Assembly: GCF_002015085.1 (NCBI RefSeq) | Contig: NZ_MUXW01000031.1 | Span: 1 to 57,175, forward strand | Reading direction: 5' to 3' | Source of the DNA: Glaesserella parasuis | GTDB taxonomy: Bacteria > Pseudomonadota > Gammaproteobacteria > Enterobacterales > Pasteurellaceae | Length of the DNA stretch: 57,175 nt | Part shown: piece after piece, positions 1 through 8,768 of the stretch | Layout: every line of letters starts with the position of its first letter | Numbering within the stretch: position 1 is the first letter of the stretch | The notes under the pieces: generated by a model | The model's database searches: none | Told to the model about the DNA's origin: nothing | The model's input: the letters and a program-made list of their open reading frames with translations, nothing else | Program-made: the position numbers and the translations under genes

Positions 1-3000
1 TTTGCGTTTTGGTTGAGAATTTACCTTTAACATTCACCACTGGAATTAACTTAATCGAACCATCTTTAGCAGGTTCTTCCAAATAGAAATTACCGCCCAT
101 ATTGATAATTGATTTGCCGTCTTCCGTTGTATACTCCATCGGTAAACCGCTGACACTCACATTTCCTCGCTCACCCTTAGGTCCCTGAATACCTGCTGTT
201 CCCTGCGGTCCTTGTGGTCCTGCTGGACCCGTAGGTCCTTGAATACCTTGTTCACCTTTAGGACCCGGTTCACCCCTAGGCCCTGCTGGACCCGCAGGAC
301 CAGCTGCACCCGCAGGGCCAGTTTCTCCTCGGTCACCCCTAGGCCCTGCTGGGCCCGCAGGTCCAGCTGCACCTGCAGGGCCTCGTGGTCCTGCTGGACC
401 CGCTTGTCCTGGATCGCCTTTATCCCCCTTCTGTCCCGGAGTACCCGGTATTCCTTGCGGTCCTTGTGGTCCCGTTGGACCCGGTTCACCCCTAGGCCCC
501 GTTGGACCCACTGGACCTGTATCTCCTTTTTGACCCGGTTCACCCTTAGCCCCTGCTGGGCCCGCAGGGCCAGTTTCTCCTCGGTCACCCTTAGCCCCTG
601 CTGGGCCCGCAGGTCCAGCTGCACCTGCAGAGCCTGTTTCTCCTCGCTCACCCTTCTGTCCCTGAATACCCGGTATTCCTTGCGGTCCTTGTGGTCCCAT
701 TGGACCCGGTTCACCCCTAGGCCCCGTTGGACCCGCAGGGCCTGCTTCGCCTCTATCGCCCTTAGGACCTGCTACCCCTGGAAGCCCTTGTTCACCTTTA
801 GGACCCTGTTCACCCTTAGGTCCCGCTGGACCCGCAGGGCCAGTTTCGCCTGCTGGACCCGCTTGTCCTGGTTCGCCTTTATCCCCCTTAGGTCCCTGAG
901 CACCCGCTATTCCTTGCGATCCTTGTGGTCCCGTTGGACCCACTGGACCAGCTTCGCCTCTATCGCCCTTAGGACCTGCTACCCCTGGAAGCCCTTGTTC
1001 ACCTCTAGGACCCGGTTCACCCTTAGCCCCTGCTGGACCCGCAGGGCCAGTTGCACCTTGTTCCCCCCTAGGACCCTGCTCGCCTCGCTCTCCCGCTGGG
1101 CCTGTTGGTCCTGTTGCACCTTGTGGGCCTGCCGGACCCACCAGACCTTGATCTCCTTTTTCACCTTTCGGACCCACTGGACCCATCGGACCTGTTGAAC
1201 CAGCTTCGCCTCTAGGACCTGCATCACCTTTTGGACCAGCAGGCCCCGTTGGACCCGCAGGTCCTCGTGGTCCTGCTGGGCCCGCAGGGCCAGTTTCTCC
1301 TCGCTCACCCGCAGGGCCTCGTGGTCCTACTGGACCCACTGGACCAGCTTCGCCTCTATCGCCCTTAGGACCTGCTACCCCTGGAAGCCCTTGTTCGCCT
1401 CTATCACCTTTTGGACCTTGTATGCCCTGAGCACCCGCTGGGCCTGCAGGACCCATCGGACCTTGAGCTCCTTTTTCACCTTGTGGTCCTCTTGCTCCAG
1501 CAGGACCAGTTTCGCCTTTTGCTCCTGCCTCTCCTTTTGGACCCACAGGACCAGTTTCACCTTTCTCTCCCCTAGGCCCCGCCGGACCCACAGGGCCAGT
1601 TTCACCTCTTAGACCTTGTTCGCCTTTATCCCCCTTAGGACCAGGTACACCTTGTGGTCCAATTGGACCTGCTGGACCCGCAGGGCCAGTTTCACCTTTA
1701 TCTCCCCTAGGACCCTGCTTGCCTGGCTCTCCCGCTGGACCTGCCGGACCCGCAGGACCAGTTTCACCTTTATCTCCCCTAGGACCCTGCTGGCCTCGCT
1801 CTCCCGCTGGGCCTGCAGGGCCAGCTTCTCCTCGCTCACCCCTAGGACCCGTTGGACCAGGTGCACCTTGTTCCCCCTTAGGACCCTGCTTGCCTGGCTC
1901 TCCCGCTGGACCAGTTTCACCTGCAGGGCCTCGCTCACCCGCAGGGCCTCGTGGTCCCGCTGGACCCGCAGGGCCAGTTTCACCACGATCTCCTTTTTCA
2001 CCTTTCTTGATAGTGTCACTCGAACCATCTGTATAGGTAATTGTTAGATCGCCATTTTGTTCATTTTTCGTACTTTCAATTAACTTACCCATAGCGGCAA
2101 TCTTATCAATTTTATCTTTGAGTTCTTGCTCTAATTTAACCGTAATCGTACTGCCCTGAGCATGGGAAGTAATACCATTTTCTCCTTTTACAGTGAGCAT
2201 ACCACTCCAAATGCCTACCTTGCCACTGCTGCCGTTATCGCCTCCTATTTGCATGGTGAGCGATTGAAGCTGTGCCACGTTTACTGCATCGGTTAATTCT
2301 TTACCTGCCGCAACGTTGACGATTTGGCGTTTGATTATGCTACTACCATCCTTTCTAAAAGTATTGATACCAACAGAAACCGCACCAATCCGATTATTAT
2401 TAGCACTTTCTGTGGATTTAAATCCATTCTCAACAGTGCTTGCTCCCTCTGTCACAGAAAAAGTTTGTTTTGCTCCTTCAATACCCCCTGCCGTGTCTGC
2501 TTTAGAGTAATAACCCAATGCAACACCACCGATAACGTTAACAGATGAATTGTTACCCAATGCAGTGCCTCTATTTTGATTTGCAATAGCATTTTCACCG
2601 ACTGCAACAGAGCCTATTGCTCGTGCTTGTGCTCCATAACCATAAGCCGCAGAATAACCGAATGCTTGTGCAGTTGCCCCAACGACTACGGCCTTGGGTT
2701 CGTAAAGGACTGCTTCAGCTTGATAACCTATCGCAATACTAGTCCTACCTTCAGCTTTTGCGTACCGACCGATGGCAATAGAACCAGGCCCAACATTACT
2801 CCCTTGACCAATACCAATAGTACCATCGTCAGCTGATTCACTCCTTCCGGGTCGAGAACCATCTTGATACCATGCAGCTGAACCTACTGGACTAAAAAAT
2901 ATACCTAGTAATACTAGACTTAAAAGACTTAATTTAAATTTATCTTGCTGTTTATCTAAAAAATAATCTGAGGTGCATACTTGAGCTCTTTTATCCGTGT

Positions 3001-3094
3001 GAGTGGATGTTTTGGTATGAGACTTTACTAACTCAGATACAACCACCCAAGCCTGTTGAGCATGACTCCAAATAACTCTAAATATTTTATTCAT
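1..3094 (-). CDS. Trimeric autotransporter adhesin with long collagen-like stalk (5' part, runs off window)
   Basis: Type Vc surface adhesin. The start at 3094 gives MNKIFRVIWSHAQQAWVVVS, an extended signal peptide region typical of type V secretion, followed by a hydrophobic signal core (residues about 54-72). Next comes a YadA/Hia-type head with repeated SIAIG and SVAVG motifs, then a neck with VNVAAGKELTDAVNVAQL. Residues about 364-975 are roughly 200 consecutive Gly-X-Y triplets rich in GPAGPAG and GPKGD/E, in one frame with no interruption found. After them the sequence continues non-collagenous to the left edge, so the membrane anchor lies outside the window. Collagen-like stalks in trimeric adhesins would form an extended triple helix; binding target unknown. 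The triplet DNA is internally repetitive and likely to vary in length. Confidence 0.93.
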   Translation of the reverse strand, partial: MNKIFRVIWSHAQQAWVVVSELVKSHTKTSTHTDKRAQVCTSDYFLDKQQDKFKLSLLSLVLLGIFFSPVGSAAWYQDGSRPGRSESADDGTIGIGQGSNVGPGSIAIGRYAKAEGRTSIAIGYQAEAVLYEPKAVVVGATAQAFGYSAAYGYGAQARAIGSVAVGENAIANQNRGTALGNNSSVNVIGGVALGYYSKADTAGGIEGAKQTFSVTEGASTVENGFKSTESANNNRIGAVSVGINTFRKDGSSIIKRQIVNVAAGKELTDAVNVAQLQSLTMQIGGDNGSSGKVGIWSGMLTVKGENGITSHAQGSTITVKLEQELKDKIDKIAAMGKLIESTKNEQNGDLTITYTDGSSDTIKKGEKGDRGETGPAGPAGPRGPAGERGPAGETGPAGEPGKQGPKGEQGAPGPTGPRGERGEAGPAGPAGERGQQGPRGDKGETGPAGPAGPAGEPGKQGPRGDKGETGPAGPAGPIGPQGVPGPKGDKGEQGLRGETGPVGPAGPRGEKGETGPVGPKGEAGAKGETGPAGARGPQGEKGAQGPMGPAGPAGAQGIQGPKGDRGEQGLPGVAGPKGDRGEAGPVGPVGPRGPAGERGETGPAGPAGPRGPAGPTGPAGPKGDAGPRGEAGSTGPMGPVGPKGEKGDQGLVGPAGPQGATGPTGPAGERGEQGPRGEQGATGPAGPAGAKGEPGPRGEQGLPGVAGPKGDRGEAGPVGPTGPQGSQGIAGAQGPKGDKGEPGQAGPAGETGPAGPAGPKGEQGPKGEQGLPGVAGPKGDRGEAGPAGPTGPRGEPGPMGPQGPQGIPGIQGQKGERGETGSAGAAGPAGPAGAKGDRGETGPAGPAGAKGEPGQKGDTGPVGPTGPRGEPGPTGPQGPQGIPGTPGQKGDKGDPGQAGPAGPRGPAGAAGPAGPAGPRGDRGETGPAGAAGPAGPAGPRGEPGPKGEQGIQGPTGPAGPQGPQGTAGIQGPKGERGNVSVSGLPMEYTTEDGKSIINMGGNFYLEEPAKDGSIKLIPVVNVKGKFSTKTQ

Positions 3095-3179
3095 AATAAT
3101 CTTCTCTACCGCTTTTCCTAATAAGCATCATAAACCTTTATTTACATTTTCAGGATGCACAAATGAACCCTCCCATTGT

Positions 3180-3188
3180 AAAAAAAAA
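3180..3188. repeat. Nine-base homopolymer in the adhesin leader
   Basis: A run of nine A (T on the coding strand) lies about 85 bp upstream of the adhesin start. It is bracketed by inverted CATTG and CAATG. Homopolymers in promoter regions of trimeric adhesins are a known phase-variation mechanism in other Gram-negatives; here it is inference from position. Confidence 0.5.
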
Positions 3189-3217
3189 CAATGTAAAGAT
3201 AAAATAACAGGAATTTT

Positions 3218-3472
3218 TCAACTTTTATCAATAAAAGTTAGAAATAATAGGCGGAAATCTAATGAAAGCGGTGATTTAGATAAGGTATCTATTAAAACTG
3301 ATACACCAAATTCACGACCAAAGAAGGTCACGTCTGCAATAATATTGAGATAGGTTTGTTGTAAAGGAATTAATTTAGCTTTGGGGGATTTTTCAATATA
3401 ACGTTGAATAGTTCTAATGGAACAGTGATATTTTTGGATATTGTTCTTAAGGCAAAAAGGACAGTTTTTTGT
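3218..3472 (-). pseudogene. Transposase N-terminal remnant
   Basis: An open stretch of 84 codons without a start encodes a Cys pair (CPFC), a likely helix-turn-helix with RTIQRYIEK, and IIADVTFFGREFGVSVLID, which looks like the strand carrying the first catalytic Asp of a DDE transposase. It stops at DKS, far short of a complete enzyme. I read it as a decayed insertion-sequence fragment between metK and the adhesin. The family is not certain. Confidence 0.5.
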
Positions 3473-3481
3473 TCATATTTC

Positions 3482-3528
3482 AAAAAGCGGGCTAAAGCCT
3501 TGTGCTATAAGGCTTTAGCCCACTTTTT
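3482..3528 (-). terminator. metK terminator
   Basis: Strong hairpin with arms GGGCTAAAGCC and GGCTTTAGCCC, flanked by A-rich and T-rich tracts. Read leftward it ends in a T run about 90 bp after the metK stop. It may work in both directions. Confidence 0.8.
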
Positions 3529-3530
3529 AC

Positions 3531-3554
3531 CAACACTTTTGTCTACTATGCCGC
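3531..3554 (-). repeat. Dispersed GGCATAGTAGACAAAA repeat, single arm
   Basis: On the minus strand this reads GGCATAGTAGACAAAAGTG and on to TTGGT, almost identical to one arm of the palindrome at 49826-49896. Other copies lie at 7304, 50726-50769 and in shortened form at 54605. All are intergenic and outside the prophage. Confidence 0.7.
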
Positions 3555-3619
3555 ATACCAAATGCTTAAAAAGTGATTGAAGTAGACTAATCCCAGTATA
3601 ATCTACTTCAATATTTTCA

Positions 3620-4768
3620 TTATTTTAGTGCACTCTTCAATGCTTCTGCTTTATCCGTTTTTTCCCAAGGGAAATGCTCACGACCGAAGTGTCCGTAAGC
3701 GGCAGTTTCACGATAAATCGGACGGATTAAATCTAACATTTTGATTAAGCCGTATGGACGTAAATCGAAATGTTCACGCACTAAACGCACTAACACTTCA
3801 TTACTCACTTTACCAGTACCGAAGGTTTCCACCATAATTGATGTCGGCTCTGCAATACCAATAGCATAAGAAAGCTGAATTTCACAACGATCTGCTAAAC
3901 CTGCTGCGACAATATTTTTCGCAACATAACGTGCAGCGTAAGCAGCTGATCTATCCACTTTTGACGGATCTTTACCCGAGAAAGCCCCGCCACCGTGACG
4001 AGCTGCACCGCCGTAGGTATCAACGATAATTTTACGACCCGTTAAACCACAGTCGCCCATTGGACCGCCGATCACGAAACGACCTGTCGGGTTGATAAAG
4101 TATTTGGTGTTTTGGCTTAACCATTCGCTTGGCAATATTGGCTTGATGATCTCTTCCATCACACCTTCAAACACGGTTTTCTGATCAACGTGTTCTGCGT
4201 GTTGGGTTGAAAGCACCACAGTATCAATGCCTTTAATTTTGTTATCTTCGTAAATAAAGGTTAATTGGCTTTTCGCATCTGGGCGTAACCAATCTAATTT
4301 GCCTGACTTACGCACTTTCGCTTGTTGTTCCATTAAGCGGTGAGCGTAAGTGACTGGAGCTGGCATTAACACTTCCGTTTCATTTGTCGCATAACCGAAC
4401 ATAATCCCTTGGTCGCCTGCACCTTGCTCTAACGGGTTAGCACGATCTACACCTTGATTGATGTCTGGCGATTGTTTACCGATAGCATTTAATACCGCAC
4501 AAGAGTGTGCATCAAAGCCCATATCTGAATGGGTATAACCGATGTCGCAAATCACTTGGCGAGTTAAGTTTTCAATATCCACCCAAGCAGAAGTGGTGAT
4601 TTCACCGCCCACGAGAGCCATACCTGTTTTTACATAGGTTTCACACGCTACACGTGCTTTCGGGTCTTGTTTGAGGATTTCATCTAATACTGCATCTGAA
4701 ATTTGGTCTGCGATTTTATCTGGGTGACCTTCAGATACCGATTCTGATGTAAATAGATTGATAGCCAT
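3620..4768 (-). CDS. metK: S-adenosylmethionine synthetase
   Basis: Makes S-adenosylmethionine from methionine and ATP in the cytoplasm. The 382-residue product starts MAINLFTSESVSEGHPDKIA, nearly the length of E. coli MetK. It has the signature GAGDQGIMFGYA and the region DPSKVDRSAAYAARYVAKN. The start at 4768 is chosen over one eight codons upstream because it matches the family N-terminus and follows AAGGAA. The gene is monocistronic: its own promoter and candidate MetJ boxes lie upstream and a strong hairpin lies downstream. Confidence 0.98.
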   Translation of the reverse strand: MAINLFTSESVSEGHPDKIADQISDAVLDEILKQDPKARVACETYVKTGMALVGGEITTSAWVDIENLTRQVICDIGYTHSDMGFDAHSCAVLNAIGKQSPDINQGVDRANPLEQGAGDQGIMFGYATNETEVLMPAPVTYAHRLMEQQAKVRKSGKLDWLRPDAKSQLTFIYEDNKIKGIDTVVLSTQHAEHVDQKTVFEGVMEEIIKPILPSEWLSQNTKYFINPTGRFVIGGPMGDCGLTGRKIIVDTYGGAARHGGGAFSGKDPSKVDRSAAYAARYVAKNIVAAGLADRCEIQLSYAIGIAEPTSIMVETFGTGKVSNEVLVRLVREHFDLRPYGLIKMLDLIRPIYRETAAYGHFGREHFPWEKTDKAEALKSALK

Positions 4769-4905
4769 AATTATTCCTTGTAGGGTACGCAACTAACGCA
4801 CCATGATTGTTATTTGGTGCATTAACGCACCCTAAGAAATTCAACAAGCAGTAAGATATTGCAAAAAAATACGACAATGCTTACCGCTTGTAAGAAATTT
4901 GTTTT

Positions 4906-4958
4906 AGAAGTTTTTCCGTCTAGATGGCTATAATACGTTGTTTAAGTAATAATGACAA
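4906..4958 (-). promoter_or_regulatory. metK promoter with tandem candidate MetJ boxes
   Basis: Leftward promoter TTGTCA (4958-4953), 17-bp spacer, TATTAT (4935-4930). Directly downstream, at 4906-4929, lie three adjacent 8-mers, AGAAGTTT, TTCCGTCT and AGATGGCT. They match the MetJ consensus AGACGTCT at 6, 5 and 6 of 8 positions. Their place over the transcription start fits repression by MetJ with S-adenosylmethionine. The promoter is seen; the repressor assignment is inferred. Confidence 0.6.
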
Positions 4959-5139
4959 ATATTTTTTGAATATTTATGCTTTCTAAACATAGAAATAATT
5001 CTCTAGCTCTTAGAAGAAAAAAAGGGGAGGACCATTTATGAAAATCTCTTAAGAAATATAGGAACAATAGTATATTTATTGCTTTTTTCAAAAATCACCT
5101 TAGAATGTCTAAGTTATTTATTTCTACAGGAGTATAAAA

Positions 5140-5220
5140 ATGGGTACACTAGGCTATGCATTATTAACAGTCGTTGGTGCATTGGGCATAATCGTGATGT
5201 TTGCAATCAACATTTTCTAA
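5140..5220 (+). CDS. 26-residue hydrophobic membrane peptide
   Basis: MGTLGYALLTVVGALG followed by IIVMFAINIF is almost wholly hydrophobic and could form one membrane helix. An AGGAG ribosome site lies 7 bp before the ATG and a terminator follows the stop, so the peptide forms its own transcription unit ahead of mnmC. Size and composition recall the small inner-membrane peptides annotated as YnhF-like, but I cannot confirm that family. A four-codon frame (MKIS) with a strong GGGGAGG site sits about 100 bp upstream at 5038. Confidence 0.65.
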   Translation: MGTLGYALLTVVGALGIIVMFAINIF

Positions 5221-5236
5221 TGTTGCATTTTATGAA

Positions 5237-5268
5237 ATGGTGAGTTGGGTGACTGGCTCACCATTTTT
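5237..5268 (+). terminator. Terminator after the small membrane peptide
   Basis: Arms ATGGTGAG (5237-5244) and CTCACCAT (5257-5264) are followed by five T. It lies only 17 bp before the mnmC start. Confidence 0.75.
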
Positions 5269-5284
5269 ATTTATGGGATAAGCT

Positions 5285-7288
5285 ATGTCAAAAATTACCT
5301 TTGCTTCTTTAAATTTTAATCAATCAAATACCCCTGTTTCAGCACAGTTTGATGATATTTATTTTTCTACGCAAGATGGGCTGGCGGAGAGCCACTATGT
5401 CTTTCAAGAGGGTAATCAACTGTGGGAAAAATGGCAACGACACCCCCGATCTTTCTTTGTGATTGCTGAAACGGGCTTTGGAACAGGACTGAATTTTTTT
5501 GCAGTGGCAGAAAAGTTTAAGGCATTTTTAGCGGAATATCCGACTTCACCACTTAAACGGCTCTATTTTATCTCTTTTGAAAAATTTCCGATAAAAACCG
5601 AACAATTACAGCAAATTCACCAACATTATCCGCAATTTGCAAACTTTTCGGCACAATTAACCGCTTGTTGGCAGCCTAGACAGAGCGGTTGTCAGCGTTA
5701 CCATTTTGAACAGATTTACCTTGATATTTGGTTTGGTGACCTATTAGAGAATTTGCCACAACTGGGAGACTATTATAACAATCTGATTGATTGCTGGTTT
5801 TTAGATGGTTTTTCGCCAGACAAAAATCCTGAAATGTGGAACGAAACCCTGTATCAGCAAATGTTTCGCTTAACACAAGCGGGCGGATCTTTTGCGACTT
5901 TTACCGCATCAAGCAATGTCCGCCGTGGTTTGCAAGCGGTCGGTTTTGAAGTGAAAAAACACAAAGGCTTCGGAAAAAAACGAGAAATGCTGTGGGGCGA
6001 GAAGCCTGACAATCAAACGGAAAACCACATTCGCTTTCCTTATTTTTATCAATCTAACCAAACAGAGAGCGATGATGTGGCGATTGTCGGTGGCGGTATT
6101 GCAAGCCTTGCTGTTGCCTTGTCTTTGCTAGAACGGGGCAAACAGGTCACACTTTATTGTAAAGATGAACAGTTAGCAAAAAATGCGTCTGGCAATTTAC
6201 AGGGGGCGATTTACCCACAGTTAAGCGACGATGATGAGCGAAATGTGCGTTTTTATGTGCATAGCTTTGATTATGCGTTGCAACGTTTTAAGCAGTTGGC
6301 TCAAGTGGTCATATTTGAACACAATTTTTCAGGGGTGGCGTTATATGCTTATAACGATAAAACCGCACACAAACTACAAAAAATGGCGGAGCAAGGTTGG
6401 GATAGTGAACTTTATCAACTCTGTTCAGCTCAAGATTTGAGTGAAAAAATAGGCTTAACGGTACAAAATGGTGGTGCTTTTATTGCTCAGGGCGGTTGGC
6501 TTTCACCTGTGCAGTTTGTACAAAATGCTTTTACCTTATTGCAACAACGAGGTTTGAAAGTGGTGTTAAACCATCAGGTGGAAAACCCTGAGTGGTTTGC
6601 AGGAAAATGGCAATGGCAACATCAAGGGCGAACCTTCGCCCATCAAACCTTAGTGTTGGCAAACGGGCATTTATTAACTGACTTTACTCAAAGTCAAGGC
6701 ATTCCCCTTTATCCTGTGCGCGGGCAGGTCAGCCAAATCCCAACGACAGAAGCCTTGTCGAAGTTAAAATGCGTGGTTTGTTATGATGGCTATTTAACGC
6801 CGATCTCAGCTCAACAAACCCATTGTATCGGGGCAAGCCATTTAAGAGATAATGCCGATGAGCAGTTCAGTTTAGTTGAACACGAGCAAAATATTGCAAA
6901 ACTTCAGCAGAATTTGACCGCTTGTGAATGGACGCAACAGATTGATTTTTCAGGAAATCTTGCCAAAGTCGGCATTCGAGCGGCATTTCGAGATCGTGTG
7001 CCGATGGTGGGGGCTGTGCCAGATTTTGAAGCACAAAAAACACAATATGCCAACTTGTATAATCAACTTCGCCGTCGAGAGCCGATTGAAACTGCCAACT
7101 GCTATCCAAATCTCTATTTAGTGGCAGGGCTTGGCTCACGAGGTTTAACCACCGCCTTTTTATTGGGCGAGTTGTTAGCCAGCCAAATTTGCGGTGAACC
7201 GCTTCCCCTTAGCCAAGATATTTTGCAAGGGTTAAGTACAAATCGAACGTGGATACGGAATTTGTTGAGGGGAAGACAGATAACATAA
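5285..7288 (+). CDS. mnmC: tRNA mnm5s2U biosynthesis bifunctional protein
   Basis: Two-domain enzyme finishing 5-methylaminomethyl-2-thiouridine at tRNA wobble position 34. The C-terminal FAD oxidase removes the carboxymethyl group and the N-terminal SAM methyltransferase methylates the amine. The methyltransferase shows ETGFGTGLNFF (SAM loop) and WFLDGFSPDKNPEMW. The oxidase begins at VAIVGGGIASLAVAL (dinucleotide fold) and ends with VAGLGSRGLTTAFLLGE. Length 667 residues, against 668 in E. coli. The ATG has only a weak ribosome site and follows the upstream terminator closely. Confidence 0.97.
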   Translation: MSKITFASLNFNQSNTPVSAQFDDIYFSTQDGLAESHYVFQEGNQLWEKWQRHPRSFFVIAETGFGTGLNFFAVAEKFKAFLAEYPTSPLKRLYFISFEKFPIKTEQLQQIHQHYPQFANFSAQLTACWQPRQSGCQRYHFEQIYLDIWFGDLLENLPQLGDYYNNLIDCWFLDGFSPDKNPEMWNETLYQQMFRLTQAGGSFATFTASSNVRRGLQAVGFEVKKHKGFGKKREMLWGEKPDNQTENHIRFPYFYQSNQTESDDVAIVGGGIASLAVALSLLERGKQVTLYCKDEQLAKNASGNLQGAIYPQLSDDDERNVRFYVHSFDYALQRFKQLAQVVIFEHNFSGVALYAYNDKTAHKLQKMAEQGWDSELYQLCSAQDLSEKIGLTVQNGGAFIAQGGWLSPVQFVQNAFTLLQQRGLKVVLNHQVENPEWFAGKWQWQHQGRTFAHQTLVLANGHLLTDFTQSQGIPLYPVRGQVSQIPTTEALSKLKCVVCYDGYLTPISAQQTHCIGASHLRDNADEQFSLVEHEQNIAKLQQNLTACEWTQQIDFSGNLAKVGIRAAFRDRVPMVGAVPDFEAQKTQYANLYNQLRRREPIETANCYPNLYLVAGLGSRGLTTAFLLGELLASQICGEPLPLSQDILQGLSTNRTWIRNLLRGRQIT

Positions 7289-7303
7289 AGGGCCAAATAT
7301 ATA

Positions 7304-7332
7304 GGCATAATAGACAAAATAGTTGCTATGCC
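7304..7332 (+). repeat. GGCATA/TATGCC palindromic repeat copy
   Basis: Starts GGCATAATAGACAAAATAG and closes with TATGCC, matching the repeat beside the IS110-family remnant at 50726-50769. The following 80 bp up to the ybgI stop show no clear gene and may be further insertion debris. Confidence 0.6.
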
Positions 7333-7414
7333 CCCAATGAAAACAACTTTATTTGTTCAGGCCCCTATCAAAAGTGCTTTTGGGTTTCAAGAGAAAGTAA
7401 CTTTATGGGGCTTA

Positions 7415-8185
7415 TCAGGCGGGATTATCAATATCAATAAATTCGACCTCTAATCCATACTCTTTTGCCAGCCATTCACCTAAGGCTTTCACGCCATCTC
7501 TTTCGGTTGCGTGGTGTCCGCAAGCAAAATAGTAAATGCCTTGTTCTCGTGCCGAATGGGTCGTTTGCTCTGAAATCTCACCGCTAATAAAGGCATCGAT
7601 CTGTTTATTTGCGGCTAAATCAATATAACCTTGTCCACCGCCGGTACAGATAGCAACAGTCTTAATTAATTTTTGTGGAAAATCTGCAATAAATTCGTCA
7701 CATAAAATCGGTTTACGCTTAAGAGCTTTTTCTAGTCTGTTCGCTAACTCTTGTGCTGAAATCGCTTCATCTAATTCACCATAGACGGGAATAGAGAGAG
7801 CTTTATCTTCCAAACCTTGTAAGTTTTTTACCCCAATATGTTTTGCAAGTTGAGCGTTGTTGCCTAATTCCGTGTGCATATCAAGGGGAAGATGATAGCC
7901 AAACAGATTGATGTCGTTGACTAGCAGTTGTTTGATCCGCTTTCCTTTCATACCACGAATACAAGGGTTTTCGCTTTTCCAAAAATAGCCGTGATGAACA
8001 AGGATTGCATCGGCTCTTTTCGCAATAGCCTGTTCAATTAAGGGTAAACTAGCGGTGACACCTGTGATAATTTTGCGAATTTCACGACGACCTTCGACCT
8101 GTAAGCCATTTGGAGCATAATCTGCAATGGCTTTACTGTTGAGTTTTTCATCAAGAATTTGTTCAAGTTGTAGATTAATGAGCAT
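7415..8185 (-). CDS. ybgI: NIF3/YbgI family dinuclear metal-centre protein
   Basis: Member of the conserved NIF3 (DUF34) family, hexameric proteins with a two-metal site; the cellular role is still debated. The 256-residue protein has APNGLQVEG near the N-terminus, the metal-binding VHHGYFW, and the C-terminal ACGHHATERDGVKALG, as in E. coli YbgI. The ATG at 8185 is chosen because GAGGAG lies 5 bp upstream; a GTG two codons earlier would overlap that site. It is the last host gene before the left attachment site. Confidence 0.93.
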   Translation of the reverse strand: MLINLQLEQILDEKLNSKAIADYAPNGLQVEGRREIRKIITGVTASLPLIEQAIAKRADAILVHHGYFWKSENPCIRGMKGKRIKQLLVNDINLFGYHLPLDMHTELGNNAQLAKHIGVKNLQGLEDKALSIPVYGELDEAISAQELANRLEKALKRKPILCDEFIADFPQKLIKTVAICTGGGQGYIDLAANKQIDAFISGEISEQTTHSAREQGIYYFACGHHATERDGVKALGEWLAKEYGLEVEFIDIDNPA

Positions 8186-8300
8186 TGTCACTCCTCTAGG
8201 GTGATCTTTTATCTAGGATATAGATGCATACGCCATACATTTAGCGAAATAATTTATTGCTTAAAAGTCAATACGTTATAAGTAATTATAAATTTAGATA

Positions 8301-8315
8301 TGGAGGCGTGTACCG
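8301..8315. other. attL core
   Basis: TGGAGGCGTGTACCG, identical to the tRNA-Cys 3' end at 45556-45570. The bases on either side of the two copies differ, fixing the core at 15 bp. Confidence 0.9.
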
Positions 8316-8736
8316 ATATGTTGGATCTGTTCATTGCCTTTACTTATCAACAGGATAAGTATCAATTATAGTGTTAATACTCCAACCTTACTACCATAAT
8401 CAAGCCCGATCATAAATATACTGCAAAATTGCGAAAATTTGTATAAAAATGAGTAAAAAAGATCTGAATTAAAGATCTAGTTCGCCTTTTGTGTGGCTTG
8501 GGAAGATCGAGATTTTGCACTTGCGTAAAAATCGACACATTTAGTGTGCGGGCGTGGCGAGGGTTTGACTGCGATTTTTGGGGTGGGAAAAGGGTGAAAA
8601 AATGGGCGATTTTTTATTTTTTCACTTTGGTTAGCAGATCGGTTTAGTATAATAACGTGGGGCGGAATTATTTATCATCAGGCAAACGAAGGCTTGATAT
8701 TTCAGGCGTAAATGATAGGCAGGTGTGGTTGTAGGC
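8316..8736. other. Non-coding left end of prophage, possible cos region
   Basis: No convincing gene in this 420-bp stretch. It contains two AGATCT palindromes (8459-8480) and a G-rich segment around 8545-8600 with GTGCGGGCGTGGCGAGGG. In P2 the cos end lies just beyond Q, so the cohesive site is expected here. The G-rich segment is the best candidate, but I cannot define the cut position. Confidence 0.3.
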
Positions 8737-8737
8737 A

Positions 8738-8762
8738 ATAAAAAGCCCCGACAATTCGGGGC
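8738..8762 (-). terminator. Terminator of the P-Q operon
   Basis: Leftward hairpin GCCCCGA / TCGGGGC followed by five T, directly after the portal gene stop. The same GCCCCGA stem recurs in the terminators at 16382, 17079 and 21637. Confidence 0.85.
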
Positions 8763-8768
8763 GGTAGG

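Noticed and set aside
170..2000. Repetitive DNA that could suggest a CRISPR array or tandem satellite.
   Set aside because: The periodicity is 9 bp in coding phase (Gly-X-Y), without constant repeats and unique spacers.
157..2036. Several long open frames on both strands in the first 2 kb, rich in Arg/Ser/Trp/Thr or Gly/Pro.
   Set aside because: They are shadows of the collagen-like repeat. The true frame is continuous with the adhesin start at 3094 and stays open to the left edge.
6867..7139. Open frames opposite mnmC, and similar ones opposite terminase, tape measure and ftsH.
   Set aside because: No ribosome sites, unlikely composition, and complete overlap with strongly recognised genes.
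7249..7440. Rightward 63-codon frame between mnmC and ybgI.
   Set aside because: It starts inside mnmC, crosses the palindromic repeat and lacks a ribosome site.
8316..8736. A precise cos site in the G-rich segment near 8550.
   Set aside because: No convincing match to the P2 cohesive sequence could be fixed by eye, so it is only listed as a candidate region.
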